Shown here: piece by piece, positions 1-7,779 of the stretch
Position numbering within the stretch: the first letter of the stretch is position 1
Layout: each line of letters starts with the position of its first letter
Source of the DNA: JACKII01 sp963974445
GTDB taxonomy: Bacteria; Pseudomonadota; Alphaproteobacteria; Bin95
Direction of reading: 5' to 3'
Length of the DNA stretch: 22,948 bases
NCBI GenBank assembly: GCA_963974445.1
Contig: CAXBDI010000060.1
Location: 1-22,948 of the forward strand
Translations under genes and position numbers: made by a program
Notes under the pieces: generated by a model
The model's database searches: none
The model's input: only the letters and a program-made list of their open reading frames with translations
Told to the model about the DNA's origin: nothing

Positions 1-25
1 CCCTCACCATCCGGCGATACGAAAT

Positions 26-313
26 ATGACCGAAGATGAATTCCACGCTTATGCTCAAGCTGAAGGCTACCGCCAACCGCAGGCGCGTACGCAGCCTGCT
101 CACAAGCTGTTCGACACCCATGCTCATCGCGATGACTTGATCGTCTTGGTCACGGAAGGCAGCCTGACAGTAAAGTACGCTGACCGGACCGAGGTGTTTG
201 GGCCAGGCGACATGTGCTATGTGAGCCCGGGCGTCGATCATACCGATCAGGCAGGGCCGAACGGTGCCAGCTATGTTTTGGCTTGGCGCTCCGTAGACAG
301 CGCGGCTGCCTGA
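26..313 (+). CDS. small cupin-domain protein
   Basis: A 95-residue protein that is essentially one cupin_2 barrel. Visible cupin features are the metal-site-like stretch THAHRDDL near residues 31-38, the glycine turn EGSL, the GPGDMCYVSPGVDH block near residues 60-73 (second cupin motif, PGD...P..H), and a closing strand ending ..VLAWRS. Histidines in both motifs suggest a bound metal, but the family is very broad and no substrate can be named. The ATG at 26 lacks a clear Shine-Dalgarno, and the reading frame stays open to the window edge, so a longer N-terminus is possible. It lies 17 bp before dapF on the same strand and may be co-transcribed with it. Family call is good; function is unknown. 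Confidence 0.75.
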   Translation: MTEDEFHAYAQAEGYRQPQARTQPAHKLFDTHAHRDDLIVLVTEGSLTVKYADRTEVFGPGDMCYVSPGVDHTDQAGPNGASYVLAWRSVDSAAA

Positions 314-330
314 GCCTATATCACGGCGCT

Positions 331-1179
331 ATGACGATAGCGCCTATTCCGTTCCGCAAGATGCATGGCCTCGGCAATGATTTTGTCGTGCTGGATGCGC
401 GCGTGCGGCCCCTGAATCTGAGCGAGGCGCAGGTGCGCAGTATCAGCGACAGGCACACCGGTGTCGGTTGCGACCAATTCATCATCATCCGCCCCCCTAT
501 AAACCCGCAAGCCGATGCGTTTATGGAAATCCGCAATGCGGACGGCGCGGAGGTCGAAGCTTGCGGCAACGCTACCCGATGCGTTGCCAAGCTTCTGATC
601 GCGGAGACAGGGCGGCACCGGGTGACGATAGAAACTATCGCCGGTCAACTGCACGGAGTTGCCGACGCCTGCGGGTACACCGTCGACATGGGAGTGGCGC
701 GCACGGACTGGCAGTCTATTCCGCTTGCGCGAGAGTGCGACACGCTTACGGTCCCGCTTGGTCGGGACGACGTGCCACCTCCGGTCGCGACCAATATCGG
801 CAACCCGCACGCCACATTCTTTGTCGAAGACGCGGAAGCCATCGATCTGGCAAGCGTGGGTCCAGAATTAGAGCATGACCCGATGTTTCCCGCCCGGGCC
901 AATATCGGTTTCGCGAGTGTGACCGCGCGCAATACTCTGCGTCTGCGAGTGTGGGAGCGTGGCGTCGGCATCACCCGCGCCTGCGGCTCCGCGGCCTGCG
1001 CTGCCGTCGTCGCAAGCGTACGGCGCGGCCTGACAGACCGGTCGATCCGGATCGACATGGACGGCGGACCGCTGTTCATGCAATGGCTGGAGACCGGACA
1101 TGTCCTGATGACCGGTGCTGCGACAGAAGTCTATCAAGGCACGCTATCCCCTTCCCTTCTGCAAGAGGCGGCGCCGTGA
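331..1179 (+). CDS. dapF: diaminopimelate epimerase
   Basis: Converts LL-diaminopimelate to meso-diaminopimelate in the cytosol, supplying lysine and the peptidoglycan cross-linking residue. The 282-residue length is normal. The N-terminal signature KMHGLGNDFVV is at residues 10-20. The two cofactor-free catalytic cysteines are visible: Cys78 in EACGNATRC and Cys218 in RACGSAAC, each followed by the conserved small-residue helix start. GNPH at 157-160 and the WERG motif are also conserved. An upstream in-frame start at 214 would add 39 residues antisense in character to no known DapF and overlap the cupin gene, so the ATG at 331 is chosen. Its stop overlaps the GTG start of mtaB (GTGA), indicating translational coupling. 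Confidence 0.97.
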   Translation: MTIAPIPFRKMHGLGNDFVVLDARVRPLNLSEAQVRSISDRHTGVGCDQFIIIRPPINPQADAFMEIRNADGAEVEACGNATRCVAKLLIAETGRHRVTIETIAGQLHGVADACGYTVDMGVARTDWQSIPLARECDTLTVPLGRDDVPPPVATNIGNPHATFFVEDAEAIDLASVGPELEHDPMFPARANIGFASVTARNTLRLRVWERGVGITRACGSAACAAVVASVRRGLTDRSIRIDMDGGPLFMQWLETGHVLMTGAATEVYQGTLSPSLLQEAAP

Positions 1180-2426
1180 GCCGCCCGCAAGTGCTGAATT
1201 TCGGTTGCCGTCTCAACGCCTATGAAGCGGAGGTCATGCGGAACCTGGCACCGGATCACGGTGCCGAGGCGATCATCGTGAACACCTGTGCCGTAACGGC
1301 AGAGGCGGAACGGCAGGCCCGGCAATCCATCCGCAGGGCGCGCCGCGAACACCCGAGCGCCCGCATCGTCGTTACTGGCTGCGCCGCACAGATTGCTCCG
1401 GCAGGCTGGGCTGCGATGCCGGAAGTCGATGCGGTCCTCGGCAATCAAGAGAAGCTTTCCGCCGACGCGCTATCCAAAGCTCTGGAACCGAATGGGCCGA
1501 GGGTTCAGGTCAATGACATCCAAATGGCAAGAGAAACCGCCGCACACCTGATCGATGGGTTTGACGGGCGCACGCGGGCATTTGTCGAAGTCCAACAAGG
1601 CTGCGACCACCGTTGCACATTTTGCATTATCCCGTTCGGACGCGGCCCCAATCGCTCCGTTCCTATCGGTGTGCTGGTCGAGCAGGTGCGCGGCCTAGTG
1701 GAGAAGGGATTCCAGGAGGTAGTTCTGACGGGGGTCGACGTCACCGCTTACGGCGCCGACCTGCCTGGCCAACCCCGCCTCGGGCAGATGATCCGCCGGC
1801 TGCTGGCCTGTGTGCCGGAGTTACCGCGCCTGCGCCTCTCATCGCTGGATGTTGCGGAAGTCGATCCCGATCTATGGCGCCTGATCGCCGACGAGCCTCG
1901 GCTGATGCCGCATCTGCATCTGTCGCTTCAGGCCGGCGCCGATATGATCCTGAAGCGCATGAAACGCCGGCACTCGCGCACGCAAGCGATCGACTTTTGT
2001 CGGCAGGCACGGCGCCTGCGCCCAGACATCACATTTGGAGCCGACCTGATTGCCGGCTTCCCCACCGAAACCGACGAGCACTTCGCCGATAGCCTGGGGC
2101 TCGTTGAGGAATGCGAGTTGACCTGGCTGCACGTCTTCCCCTATTCGGCTCGCGAAGGCACGCCAGCCGCCCGCATGCCGCAAGTGTCCGGCAACCTGCG
2201 GAAAGAGCGCGCGGCACGCCTGCGCGCGGCGGGCGAGGTCAGCGTCACCCGATACCTTTCCTCACGTATTGGGCGGCAGGAGCGAATTCTGATCGAGCGC
2301 GATGGCTTCGGCCGAACCGAAAGCTTTGCGCCGGTTTACACCAGCCGGGGCCTGGCCGAAGGAGCGATTGTCTCGGCTACGATATCGCACGTCTCGAACC
2401 AACACCTAATCACAGGTCCGGCCTGA
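1176..2426 (+). CDS. mtaB: tRNA t6A37 methylthiotransferase MtaB
   Basis: Radical SAM enzyme that adds a methylthio group to N6-threonylcarbamoyladenosine at tRNA position 37, giving ms2t6A. The N-terminal methylthiotransferase domain carries three cluster cysteines: Cys11 in NFGCRLN, Cys38 in VNTCAVT and Cys69 in VTGCAAQ. The radical SAM cluster motif CDHRCTFC is at residues 143-150, followed by IIPFGRG. The last ~60 residues resemble a TRAM RNA-binding domain. Length is 416 residues. The start is the GTG at 1176, four bases inside dapF; it puts the first conserved strand (VLNFGC) at residue 6, whereas the longer upstream frame is only dapF read out of frame. The stop is 2 bp before ftsY. 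MtaB is favoured over MiaB by length and the GCRLNAYE form of the first motif. Confidence 0.93.
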   Translation: MSRPQVLNFGCRLNAYEAEVMRNLAPDHGAEAIIVNTCAVTAEAERQARQSIRRARREHPSARIVVTGCAAQIAPAGWAAMPEVDAVLGNQEKLSADALSKALEPNGPRVQVNDIQMARETAAHLIDGFDGRTRAFVEVQQGCDHRCTFCIIPFGRGPNRSVPIGVLVEQVRGLVEKGFQEVVLTGVDVTAYGADLPGQPRLGQMIRRLLACVPELPRLRLSSLDVAEVDPDLWRLIADEPRLMPHLHLSLQAGADMILKRMKRRHSRTQAIDFCRQARRLRPDITFGADLIAGFPTETDEHFADSLGLVEECELTWLHVFPYSAREGTPAARMPQVSGNLRKERAARLRAAGEVSVTRYLSSRIGRQERILIERDGFGRTESFAPVYTSRGLAEGAIVSATISHVSNQHLITGPA

Positions 2427-2428
2427 GG

Positions 2429-3367
2429 ATGGCAGACGAACCGACGCGGCGCGGATTTTTTGGCCGGCTGAAAGCCGGACTGTCGCGTTCAACCGAGCGC
2501 TTAACCACCGGCATTACCGGTGTCTTCTCGGCAAAGCGGCGCCTCGACGACGACGTATTGGAGGAATTGGAGGAGGTGCTGATCGCCGCCGACCTCGGAC
2601 CAGCGACGGCGGCGGCGCTAACCGCCAATCTGGCGCGCACACGCTTCGATAAAGAGGTCTCCGACGTGGAGGTACGCGAGGCTTTCGCCCATGATATCGC
2701 CTCCATGCTGGAGGACGTCGCAAAGCCGCTGGAGTTGGAGCTTGCCCGAAAGCCGCATGTAATCCTGGTGGTCGGCGTGAACGGGGTCGGAAAAACCACG
2801 ACCATCGGGAAACTGGCTCAGCATTTCCGAACCGGGGGGAAGTCGGTGGTGATGGCGGCCGGCGATACCTTCCGGGCCGCGGCCGTCGAGCAGTTGCAGG
2901 TTTGGAGCGAGCGCACCGGGGCTCAGTTCGTCTCCGGCAAGCCTGGTGCAGATGCTGCGGGGCTGGCTTTCGATGCCCTGAAGCAAGCTCGGGCCGCACA
3001 GGCCGATGTCTTACTGATCGACACTGCCGGGCGGTTACAAAACAAAGATAACTTGATGACGGAATTGCAGAAGATCGCGCGCGTCATCAAGAAACTCGAT
3101 CCGGACGCGCCGCATGACACGGTTCTGATCCTGGATGCCACAACTGGCCAGAACGCGCACGCTCAGGTCGAGATTTTTCAGAAAATGGTCAACATCTCCG
3201 GCCTGATTGTCACCAAATTGGACGGCACGGCCCGTGGCGGCGTGCTTGTCGCGCTTGCCCAACGCTTTGGCCTGCCAGTGCATGCCATCGGTGTGGGCGA
3301 GACCGCCGACGATATGCGGCCCTTTCAACCTGCGGACTTCGCGCGCTCGCTCATGGGCCTGGATTAA
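2429..3367 (+). CDS. ftsY: signal recognition particle receptor FtsY
   Basis: SRP receptor GTPase that docks ribosome-nascent-chain complexes at the inner membrane. The 312-residue protein has a very short N-terminal tail (RRGFFGRLKAGLSR, basic and aromatic, suited to lipid contact), then the helical N domain (about 35-105) and the GTPase G domain. Visible motifs are the P-loop GVNGVGKTTT at 116-125, DTFRAAAVEQL at 146-156, DTAGR at 198-202, TKLDGTARGG at 262-271 and the closing GVGE..DD..PF. The long acidic A domain of E. coli FtsY is absent, as is usual in alphaproteobacteria. The start ATG at 2429 follows the mtaB stop by 2 bp; an upstream in-frame ATG at 2111 lies inside mtaB and is rejected. 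Confidence 0.97.
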   Translation: MADEPTRRGFFGRLKAGLSRSTERLTTGITGVFSAKRRLDDDVLEELEEVLIAADLGPATAAALTANLARTRFDKEVSDVEVREAFAHDIASMLEDVAKPLELELARKPHVILVVGVNGVGKTTTIGKLAQHFRTGGKSVVMAAGDTFRAAAVEQLQVWSERTGAQFVSGKPGADAAGLAFDALKQARAAQADVLLIDTAGRLQNKDNLMTELQKIARVIKKLDPDAPHDTVLILDATTGQNAHAQVEIFQKMVNISGLIVTKLDGTARGGVLVALAQRFGLPVHAIGVGETADDMRPFQPADFARSLMGLD

Positions 3368-3369
3368 CA

Positions 3370-3720
3370 ATGGGCGGGATCAGCCAAACCCCTGGGTTTG
3401 CATGGCTGCTGCTTGGTGTGACGGTCTTGCTGGAAGTGGCTGGCACGACACTGCTCAAACTCTCCAACGGCCCAACCGAGCGGCCTTGGACGTTTGCAGG
3501 CGCACTCGTCAGCTACGGGCTTTGCTTTTGGGCTTTGTCGCTGGCGTTCCGGCATATTCCGTTTACCGTCGCCTATGCCATCTGGGCCGGTGCCGGCATC
3601 GCATTGATCGTACTCGTCGGTGTCTTTTGGTTCCGAGAACCCATGTCGGCTCTAAAACTGCTTTTCCTCGCCTTTATCGCCATCGGAACAGTCGGCCTGC
3701 AACTCCTGTCCGACCGCTAG
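3370..3720 (+). CDS. SMR-family small multidrug/compound transporter
   Basis: A 116-residue, four-helix inner-membrane protein of the EmrE/Sug type (drug/metabolite transporter superfamily). The membrane-embedded acidic residue that couples protons to substrate is present in helix 1 (Glu22 in LLLEVAGTTLLKLS). Helix 2 to 3 has the family pattern ..Y..CFWALSLAFRHIPFTVAYAIWAGAG, and helix 4 ends ..IGTVGLQLLS. It starts 2 bp after the ftsY stop and so probably rides on the same transcript. In many alphaproteobacteria ispZ follows ftsY (from memory); here an SMR gene occupies that slot. Substrate cannot be inferred: members export quaternary ammonium compounds, guanidinium or polyamines. Confidence 0.9.
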   Translation: MGGISQTPGFAWLLLGVTVLLEVAGTTLLKLSNGPTERPWTFAGALVSYGLCFWALSLAFRHIPFTVAYAIWAGAGIALIVLVGVFWFREPMSALKLLFLAFIAIGTVGLQLLSDR

Positions 3721-3726
3721 GTTCTA

Positions 3727-4848
3727 TCAGCCAGCCTCGGACGGTAGCAAACGCCGGACAACCGCCTCTGGATCGCCGGACAGCGGGTCGCTGGCCGTGA
3801 TCGCAGCTCGGATCGCAGCCATCAGGTCCTGGTAGAATTGCAGGTTGTGCCAGGTCAGCAGCATCATCCCCAAAATCTCGTCCGCCTTTACAAGATGGCG
3901 CAGGTAGGCTCGGGAATAACGGGTACAGGCGGGGCATGAACAACCTGAGTCCAGCGGTGCCGGATCGTCTGCATGCCGGGCATTCCGCAGGTTCAACTCG
4001 CCTTCGCGCGTAAAAGCTTGCGCAGTTCGGCCTGAACGTGTGGGCATGACGCAATCGAACATGTCGATGCCACGGGCAACCGCGCCGACGATGTCCACCG
4101 GACGTCCCACACCCATCAGGTAGCGGGGTTTATCGGCCGGCAGATGCAGGGTAGTGAACCCCAGCGCCTCGAACATTTGCGCCTGCCCCTCGCCGACTGC
4201 AAGGCCGCCGATGGCATAGCCTTCGAAGCCGATGTCTTTGAGCGCCGCGGCCGAATCCGCCCGCAAGTCAGGAAAGATACCGCCTTGCACAATACCGAAA
4301 AGGCCATAGCCTTCACGCTCCCGGAATGCATCGGACGAGCGCTTGGCCCAGCGCATGGAGAGATGCATGCTCTGGGCCGCCTGCGCGTGCGTGGCGGGGT
4401 ACGGCGTGCATTCGTCGAAGGCCATGGTGATCGTTGCATCCAGCATATGCTGAATTTCAACGGAGCGCTCCGGCGTCAGCATATGATAGCTGCCGTCAAT
4501 ATGAGAGCGAAAGCGCACGCCTTCTTCGGTCATCTTGCGCAACTCAGTCAGACTCATGACCTGGAAACCGCCGGAATCCGTCAGGATCGGGCCTGGCCAA
4601 TTCATGAACTTGCGTAACCCGCCATGCCGCGCAATCAACTCCGCAGTCGGGCGCAGCATCAAGTGGTAGGTATTTCCGAGAATAATCTCCGCCCCGGTGG
4701 AGCGTACATCCTCTGGCCGCATCGCTTTGACCGTCGCAGCAGTGCCCACAGGCATGAAGACAGGTGTCTCGATGGAGCCATGGGCTGTCGTTATGCGCCC
4801 GCGGCGGGCCGAGCCGGCTGTGGCGAGGAGATCGAATGATAAAGTCAT
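3727..4848 (-). CDS. tgt: tRNA-guanine(34) transglycosylase
   Basis: Exchanges guanine for preQ1 at the wobble position of GUN tRNAs, the committing step of queuosine tRNA modification. The 373-residue length is typical. Active-site residues are visible: Asp91 in ILTDSGGFQVMSL, the GGLAVGE loop at 214-220, and the nucleophile Asp265 in FDCVMPTR. The zinc site is Cys303, Cys305 and Cys308 (CSCPAC) with His334 (LTWHNL). Its start overlaps the queA stop by 4 bp (ATGA), so the two are translationally coupled. Its 3' end converges on the SMR gene with only 6 bp between, and no clear terminator can be seen there. Confidence 0.97.
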   Translation of the reverse strand: MTLSFDLLATAGSARRGRITTAHGSIETPVFMPVGTAATVKAMRPEDVRSTGAEIILGNTYHLMLRPTAELIARHGGLRKFMNWPGPILTDSGGFQVMSLTELRKMTEEGVRFRSHIDGSYHMLTPERSVEIQHMLDATITMAFDECTPYPATHAQAAQSMHLSMRWAKRSSDAFREREGYGLFGIVQGGIFPDLRADSAAALKDIGFEGYAIGGLAVGEGQAQMFEALGFTTLHLPADKPRYLMGVGRPVDIVGAVARGIDMFDCVMPTRSGRTAQAFTREGELNLRNARHADDPAPLDSGCSCPACTRYSRAYLRHLVKADEILGMMLLTWHNLQFYQDLMAAIRAAITASDPLSGDPEAVVRRLLPSEAG

Positions 4849-5867
4849 ACGCGCTCCAGGAAGCTCGCGTCGCCGTAGGAGAAAAACCGATATTCATGGG
4901 CGATAGCGTGTGCGTACGCCGTGCGCATGCGCTCCACGCCAGCAAAGGCACTGACTAGCATGAACAGCGTCGATCCGGGCAGGTGGAAATTGGTGAGCAG
5001 CGCGTCGATGCGCTTGAACCTATAGCCGGGAAGGATGAACAGGTCCGTATCGCCCCCCCAGGCTTCAAGCTTGCCCTCATCGCTGGCGGCACTTTCGATC
5101 AAGCGGAGCGCTGTCGTACCCGCAGCAACCACCCTGCCCTCGCAGGCGTTGATTCTTGTGGCGGCGGCGGCTGTCGCCTCGCCCCATTCGCTATGCATTT
5201 TGTGGTCAGACAAATTCTCGACTTTGACGGGCAAGAACGTGCCAGCGCCAACGTGCAGCGTGACGGTCACGATCTCAACACCGCGCGCACGAATGTCTTC
5301 AATCAACGCCGGCGTAAAGTGGAGCGATGCGGTTGGCGCCGCCACAGCGCCATCCCGTGTGGCGAACATGGTTTGGTAGCTTGAGCGGTCTTTCGCTTCC
5401 CCATCTGCTGGGCGTTTGATGTACGGCGGCAGTGGCATTACCCCGTACTTTGCCAAGCCAGCTGCCACGTAAACATCGTCACCATCGAAGGTCAGCACCA
5501 CTTCCCCGGCCTCGCGCGCCTCCACCGTCGCGGCAAAGTCTTCAGCGAATACGATCTGGTCGCCCGGCTTGAGCCGCCGCGCAGGCTTGGCAAATGATGC
5601 CCAGCGAGACGGCGCTATGCGCTTATGCAAGGTCACCTCGACCTTCGCCTCACCGCGTTTCCCGGTCAGGCGGGCAGGAATAACGCGGGTGTCGTTCACG
5701 ACCAGAACATCGCCGGGCCGCAGCAGTCTCGTCAGGTCGAGCATACCCAAGTCGGCAAACGGGCCGGCTGGTGGCACATGCAGGAGTCGCGCAGAATCCC
5801 GCGGGTCAGCGGGTTCCTGGGCAATCAGGTGCTCGGGCAGATCGAATTGGAAATCGGACAGCTTCAT
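4845..5867 (-). CDS. queA: S-adenosylmethionine:tRNA ribosyltransferase-isomerase
   Basis: Transfers and isomerises the ribose of S-adenosylmethionine onto preQ1-tRNA to give epoxyqueuosine. The 340-residue length is normal. Family hallmarks are the N-terminus MKLSDFQFDLPEHLIAQEP, VVNDTRVIPARL, the LHVGAGTFLPVK segment, HSEWGE, and the C-terminal LPGYRFKRIDALLTNFHLPGS..LVSAFAG.. followed by YRFFSYGDA. The start at 5867 gives the canonical N-terminus; the frame continues open far upstream, but that extension is antisense to the next gene and has no family resemblance. The 57 bp between this start and the divergent amidohydrolase gene must hold both promoters. Confidence 0.97.
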   Translation of the reverse strand: MKLSDFQFDLPEHLIAQEPADPRDSARLLHVPPAGPFADLGMLDLTRLLRPGDVLVVNDTRVIPARLTGKRGEAKVEVTLHKRIAPSRWASFAKPARRLKPGDQIVFAEDFAATVEAREAGEVVLTFDGDDVYVAAGLAKYGVMPLPPYIKRPADGEAKDRSSYQTMFATRDGAVAAPTASLHFTPALIEDIRARGVEIVTVTLHVGAGTFLPVKVENLSDHKMHSEWGEATAAAATRINACEGRVVAAGTTALRLIESAASDEGKLEAWGGDTDLFILPGYRFKRIDALLTNFHLPGSTLFMLVSAFAGVERMRTAYAHAIAHEYRFFSYGDASFLERV

Positions 5868-5924
5868 TTCCCATGGTATTTGCGGCAGACTGGTGACAAT
5901 CGCAAGCCAAAGGAGCGCCGCACG

Positions 5925-7667
5925 ATGGCCGTCTCGACCCTTCGCCCCGATATTCACGCCAGCCGCCATGCAGTTTCCGCGGGACACTACCTCGCCAGCG
6001 GCGCCGCCTTGGCTATCCTCGAGGCTGGCGGCAATGCCATCGACGCCGGCGTTTGCGGCGGCATCGCGCTTGGTGTGCTGCAAAGCGACTTGGTCGGTGT
6101 GGCTGGCGTCGCGCCGATCATGGTGTGGCTGGAGGAGCAGCAGAAGGTCGTCACAATCTCCGGCCTTGGTTGGTGGCCGACCGCAGCGAGTTCGGCATAC
6201 TTCCGTGACAACCATGGCGGCAAACAGCCGAAAGGGGTGATGTCGATGGTCGTCCCCGCCGCTCCGGACGCCTGGATCACCGCGCTGGAAATGTGGGGAA
6301 CCATGAGCTTCGGCGACGTTGCCGCCGCTGCGGCTCGCTTTGCAAGCGAGGGGTTCGCGATGAACCCTCTCCTGCACCAAACGATTGCGCAAAATGTCGA
6401 GACCTACCGCGGCTTCCCATCCAGCGCTGCCATCTATCTCAAGGACGGCGAGGCGCCGCCCGTCGGCTCTCGATTCGTTCAAGCCGATCTCGGGCGGACG
6501 TTGCAGTACATGATCGACGTCGAAAAGGCTGCCGCCCTCAAAGGCGGCCGAATGGCGGGATTGGCAGCGGTTCGCGAGGTCTTCTACAAGGGCGATATTG
6601 CCAAGACCATGGTGGATTTCATCCAGAGCCAGGGCGGCTGGATGACGCGCGAAGACGTCGCCGGCTTCCGCGTTGGAATTGAGGAGCCGGTCTCGACCCG
6701 CTTCGGCGATACCGAAGTGTTCACCTGCGGACCCTGGTGCCAGGGGCCGGCGTTGCTGGAAATTCTCAATATCGTCGAGCGCTTCGACCTGCATGGCCTG
6801 GGCCACAACAGCCCGGAATACGTGCACCTGCTGACAGAGGCGACCAAGCTCGCCATGGCTGACCGCGAGGTCTGGATCGGCGATCCACGGCACATGGACG
6901 TGCCGATTAGGGCGTTAACATCGAAGGAATTCGCGGCAAAGCGTACGACACAGTTTGAATGGAACAAGGCTTGGCCAGGACGCCCGCCCGCAGCGACTGG
7001 CAGAGACCTGGGCGTAAACGGGGATCGGCCGCGCCTCCACGAGCCGCCGCTGGCGCTGCCGAATGAGATGGAAACGCTTAGCAGTCTCGACACCTCTTAC
7101 CTTTGCGTGACCGATTCCCAAGGCAATGTCTTTTCGGCAACGCCGAGTGACGGCTCCTACAATGGGCCGGTGGTGCCGGGCTTGGGCTTTGTCCCATCTT
7201 GCCGTGGCATTCAGAACTGGGCGGAAGAAGGGCACGCTTCGGAAATCGGGCCGTACCGGCGCCCTCGCCTAACACCAAATCCGGCTCTCGCCATTCAGTG
7301 CCGCAAGTTCATGCCGTTTGGGACACCCGGCGGCGATGTTCAGACTCAAGCCATGCTACAGACGCTACTGAATCTGGTGGTTTGGGGCAAAGGTCCGCAG
7401 GAGGCGGTGGAGGCGCCCCGCTTCGCCAGCTACAGCTTCCCCTCCAGCTTTGAACCGCATGGAGAGAACCCCGGATTGCTGCGGCTGGAAGGCAGAATTG
7501 AGAGAGACACGGGCGATGCCCTCGCGGAATTGGGTCACAAGGTAGAGTGGTGGCCGGATATGACCTGGCTGGCGGGCTCAATGGGCCTGATCGTCGATGA
7601 CCGTGACACCGGCTTCAAATCCGCCGCCGCCGACCCGCGCCGGATGGCATTTGCCGTGGGTGTCTAG
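5925..7667 (+). CDS. gamma-glutamyltransferase-family amidohydrolase
   Basis: A 580-residue Ntn-hydrolase proenzyme of the gamma-glutamyltransferase family, made as one chain that cleaves itself before a catalytic threonine. The N-terminal domain shows the family pattern ASGAALAILEAGGNAIDAGVCGGIALGVL (about 24-52). The predicted nucleophile is Thr390 in LDTSYLCVTD, where classical GGTs read TTH; the downstream GNVFSATPSDG and the C-terminal FGTPGGD...L..V.WG...QEAVEAPRF are conserved. There is no signal peptide, so it should be cytosolic, more like the HpxW/YwrD branch than periplasmic GGT. The ATG at 5925 has an AGGAG 10 bp upstream (5911-5915); the longer frame from 5625 is antisense to queA and rejected. 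Substrate is unknown; an amide or lactam-derived compound is plausible. Confidence 0.85.
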   Translation: MAVSTLRPDIHASRHAVSAGHYLASGAALAILEAGGNAIDAGVCGGIALGVLQSDLVGVAGVAPIMVWLEEQQKVVTISGLGWWPTAASSAYFRDNHGGKQPKGVMSMVVPAAPDAWITALEMWGTMSFGDVAAAAARFASEGFAMNPLLHQTIAQNVETYRGFPSSAAIYLKDGEAPPVGSRFVQADLGRTLQYMIDVEKAAALKGGRMAGLAAVREVFYKGDIAKTMVDFIQSQGGWMTREDVAGFRVGIEEPVSTRFGDTEVFTCGPWCQGPALLEILNIVERFDLHGLGHNSPEYVHLLTEATKLAMADREVWIGDPRHMDVPIRALTSKEFAAKRTTQFEWNKAWPGRPPAATGRDLGVNGDRPRLHEPPLALPNEMETLSSLDTSYLCVTDSQGNVFSATPSDGSYNGPVVPGLGFVPSCRGIQNWAEEGHASEIGPYRRPRLTPNPALAIQCRKFMPFGTPGGDVQTQAMLQTLLNLVVWGKGPQEAVEAPRFASYSFPSSFEPHGENPGLLRLEGRIERDTGDALAELGHKVEWWPDMTWLAGSMGLIVDDRDTGFKSAAADPRRMAFAVGV

Positions 7668-7685
7668 CGGCGCACTGAGGCATTG

Positions 7686-7727
7686 GCCGCTGCCCGTGCA
7701 TCAATGTCGTGGGCAGCGGGCAGCGGC
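7686..7727 (+). terminator. stem-loop with two alternative right arms
   Basis: Downstream of the amidohydrolase gene, the arm GCCGCTGCCC (7686-7695) can pair in two ways. It can pair over 9 bp with 7711-7719, or over a perfect 10 bp with GGGCAGCGGC at 7718-7727, because the right arm is partly duplicated. No T-run follows, so this is not a standard intrinsic terminator. It may slow or stop transcription between this gene and the dehydratase, or protect the mRNA 3' end. The pairing is seen directly; the role is inferred. Confidence 0.4.
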
Positions 7728-7779
7728 ATGGCTAAAGTGTTTCAGGTCATAAGAAACTGTACCGGAAGCCACATCGCCC

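Noticed and set aside
5868..6893. Long N-terminal extension of queA on the - strand
   Set aside because: QueA has a canonical N-terminus at 5867; the extension is antisense to the amidohydrolase gene.
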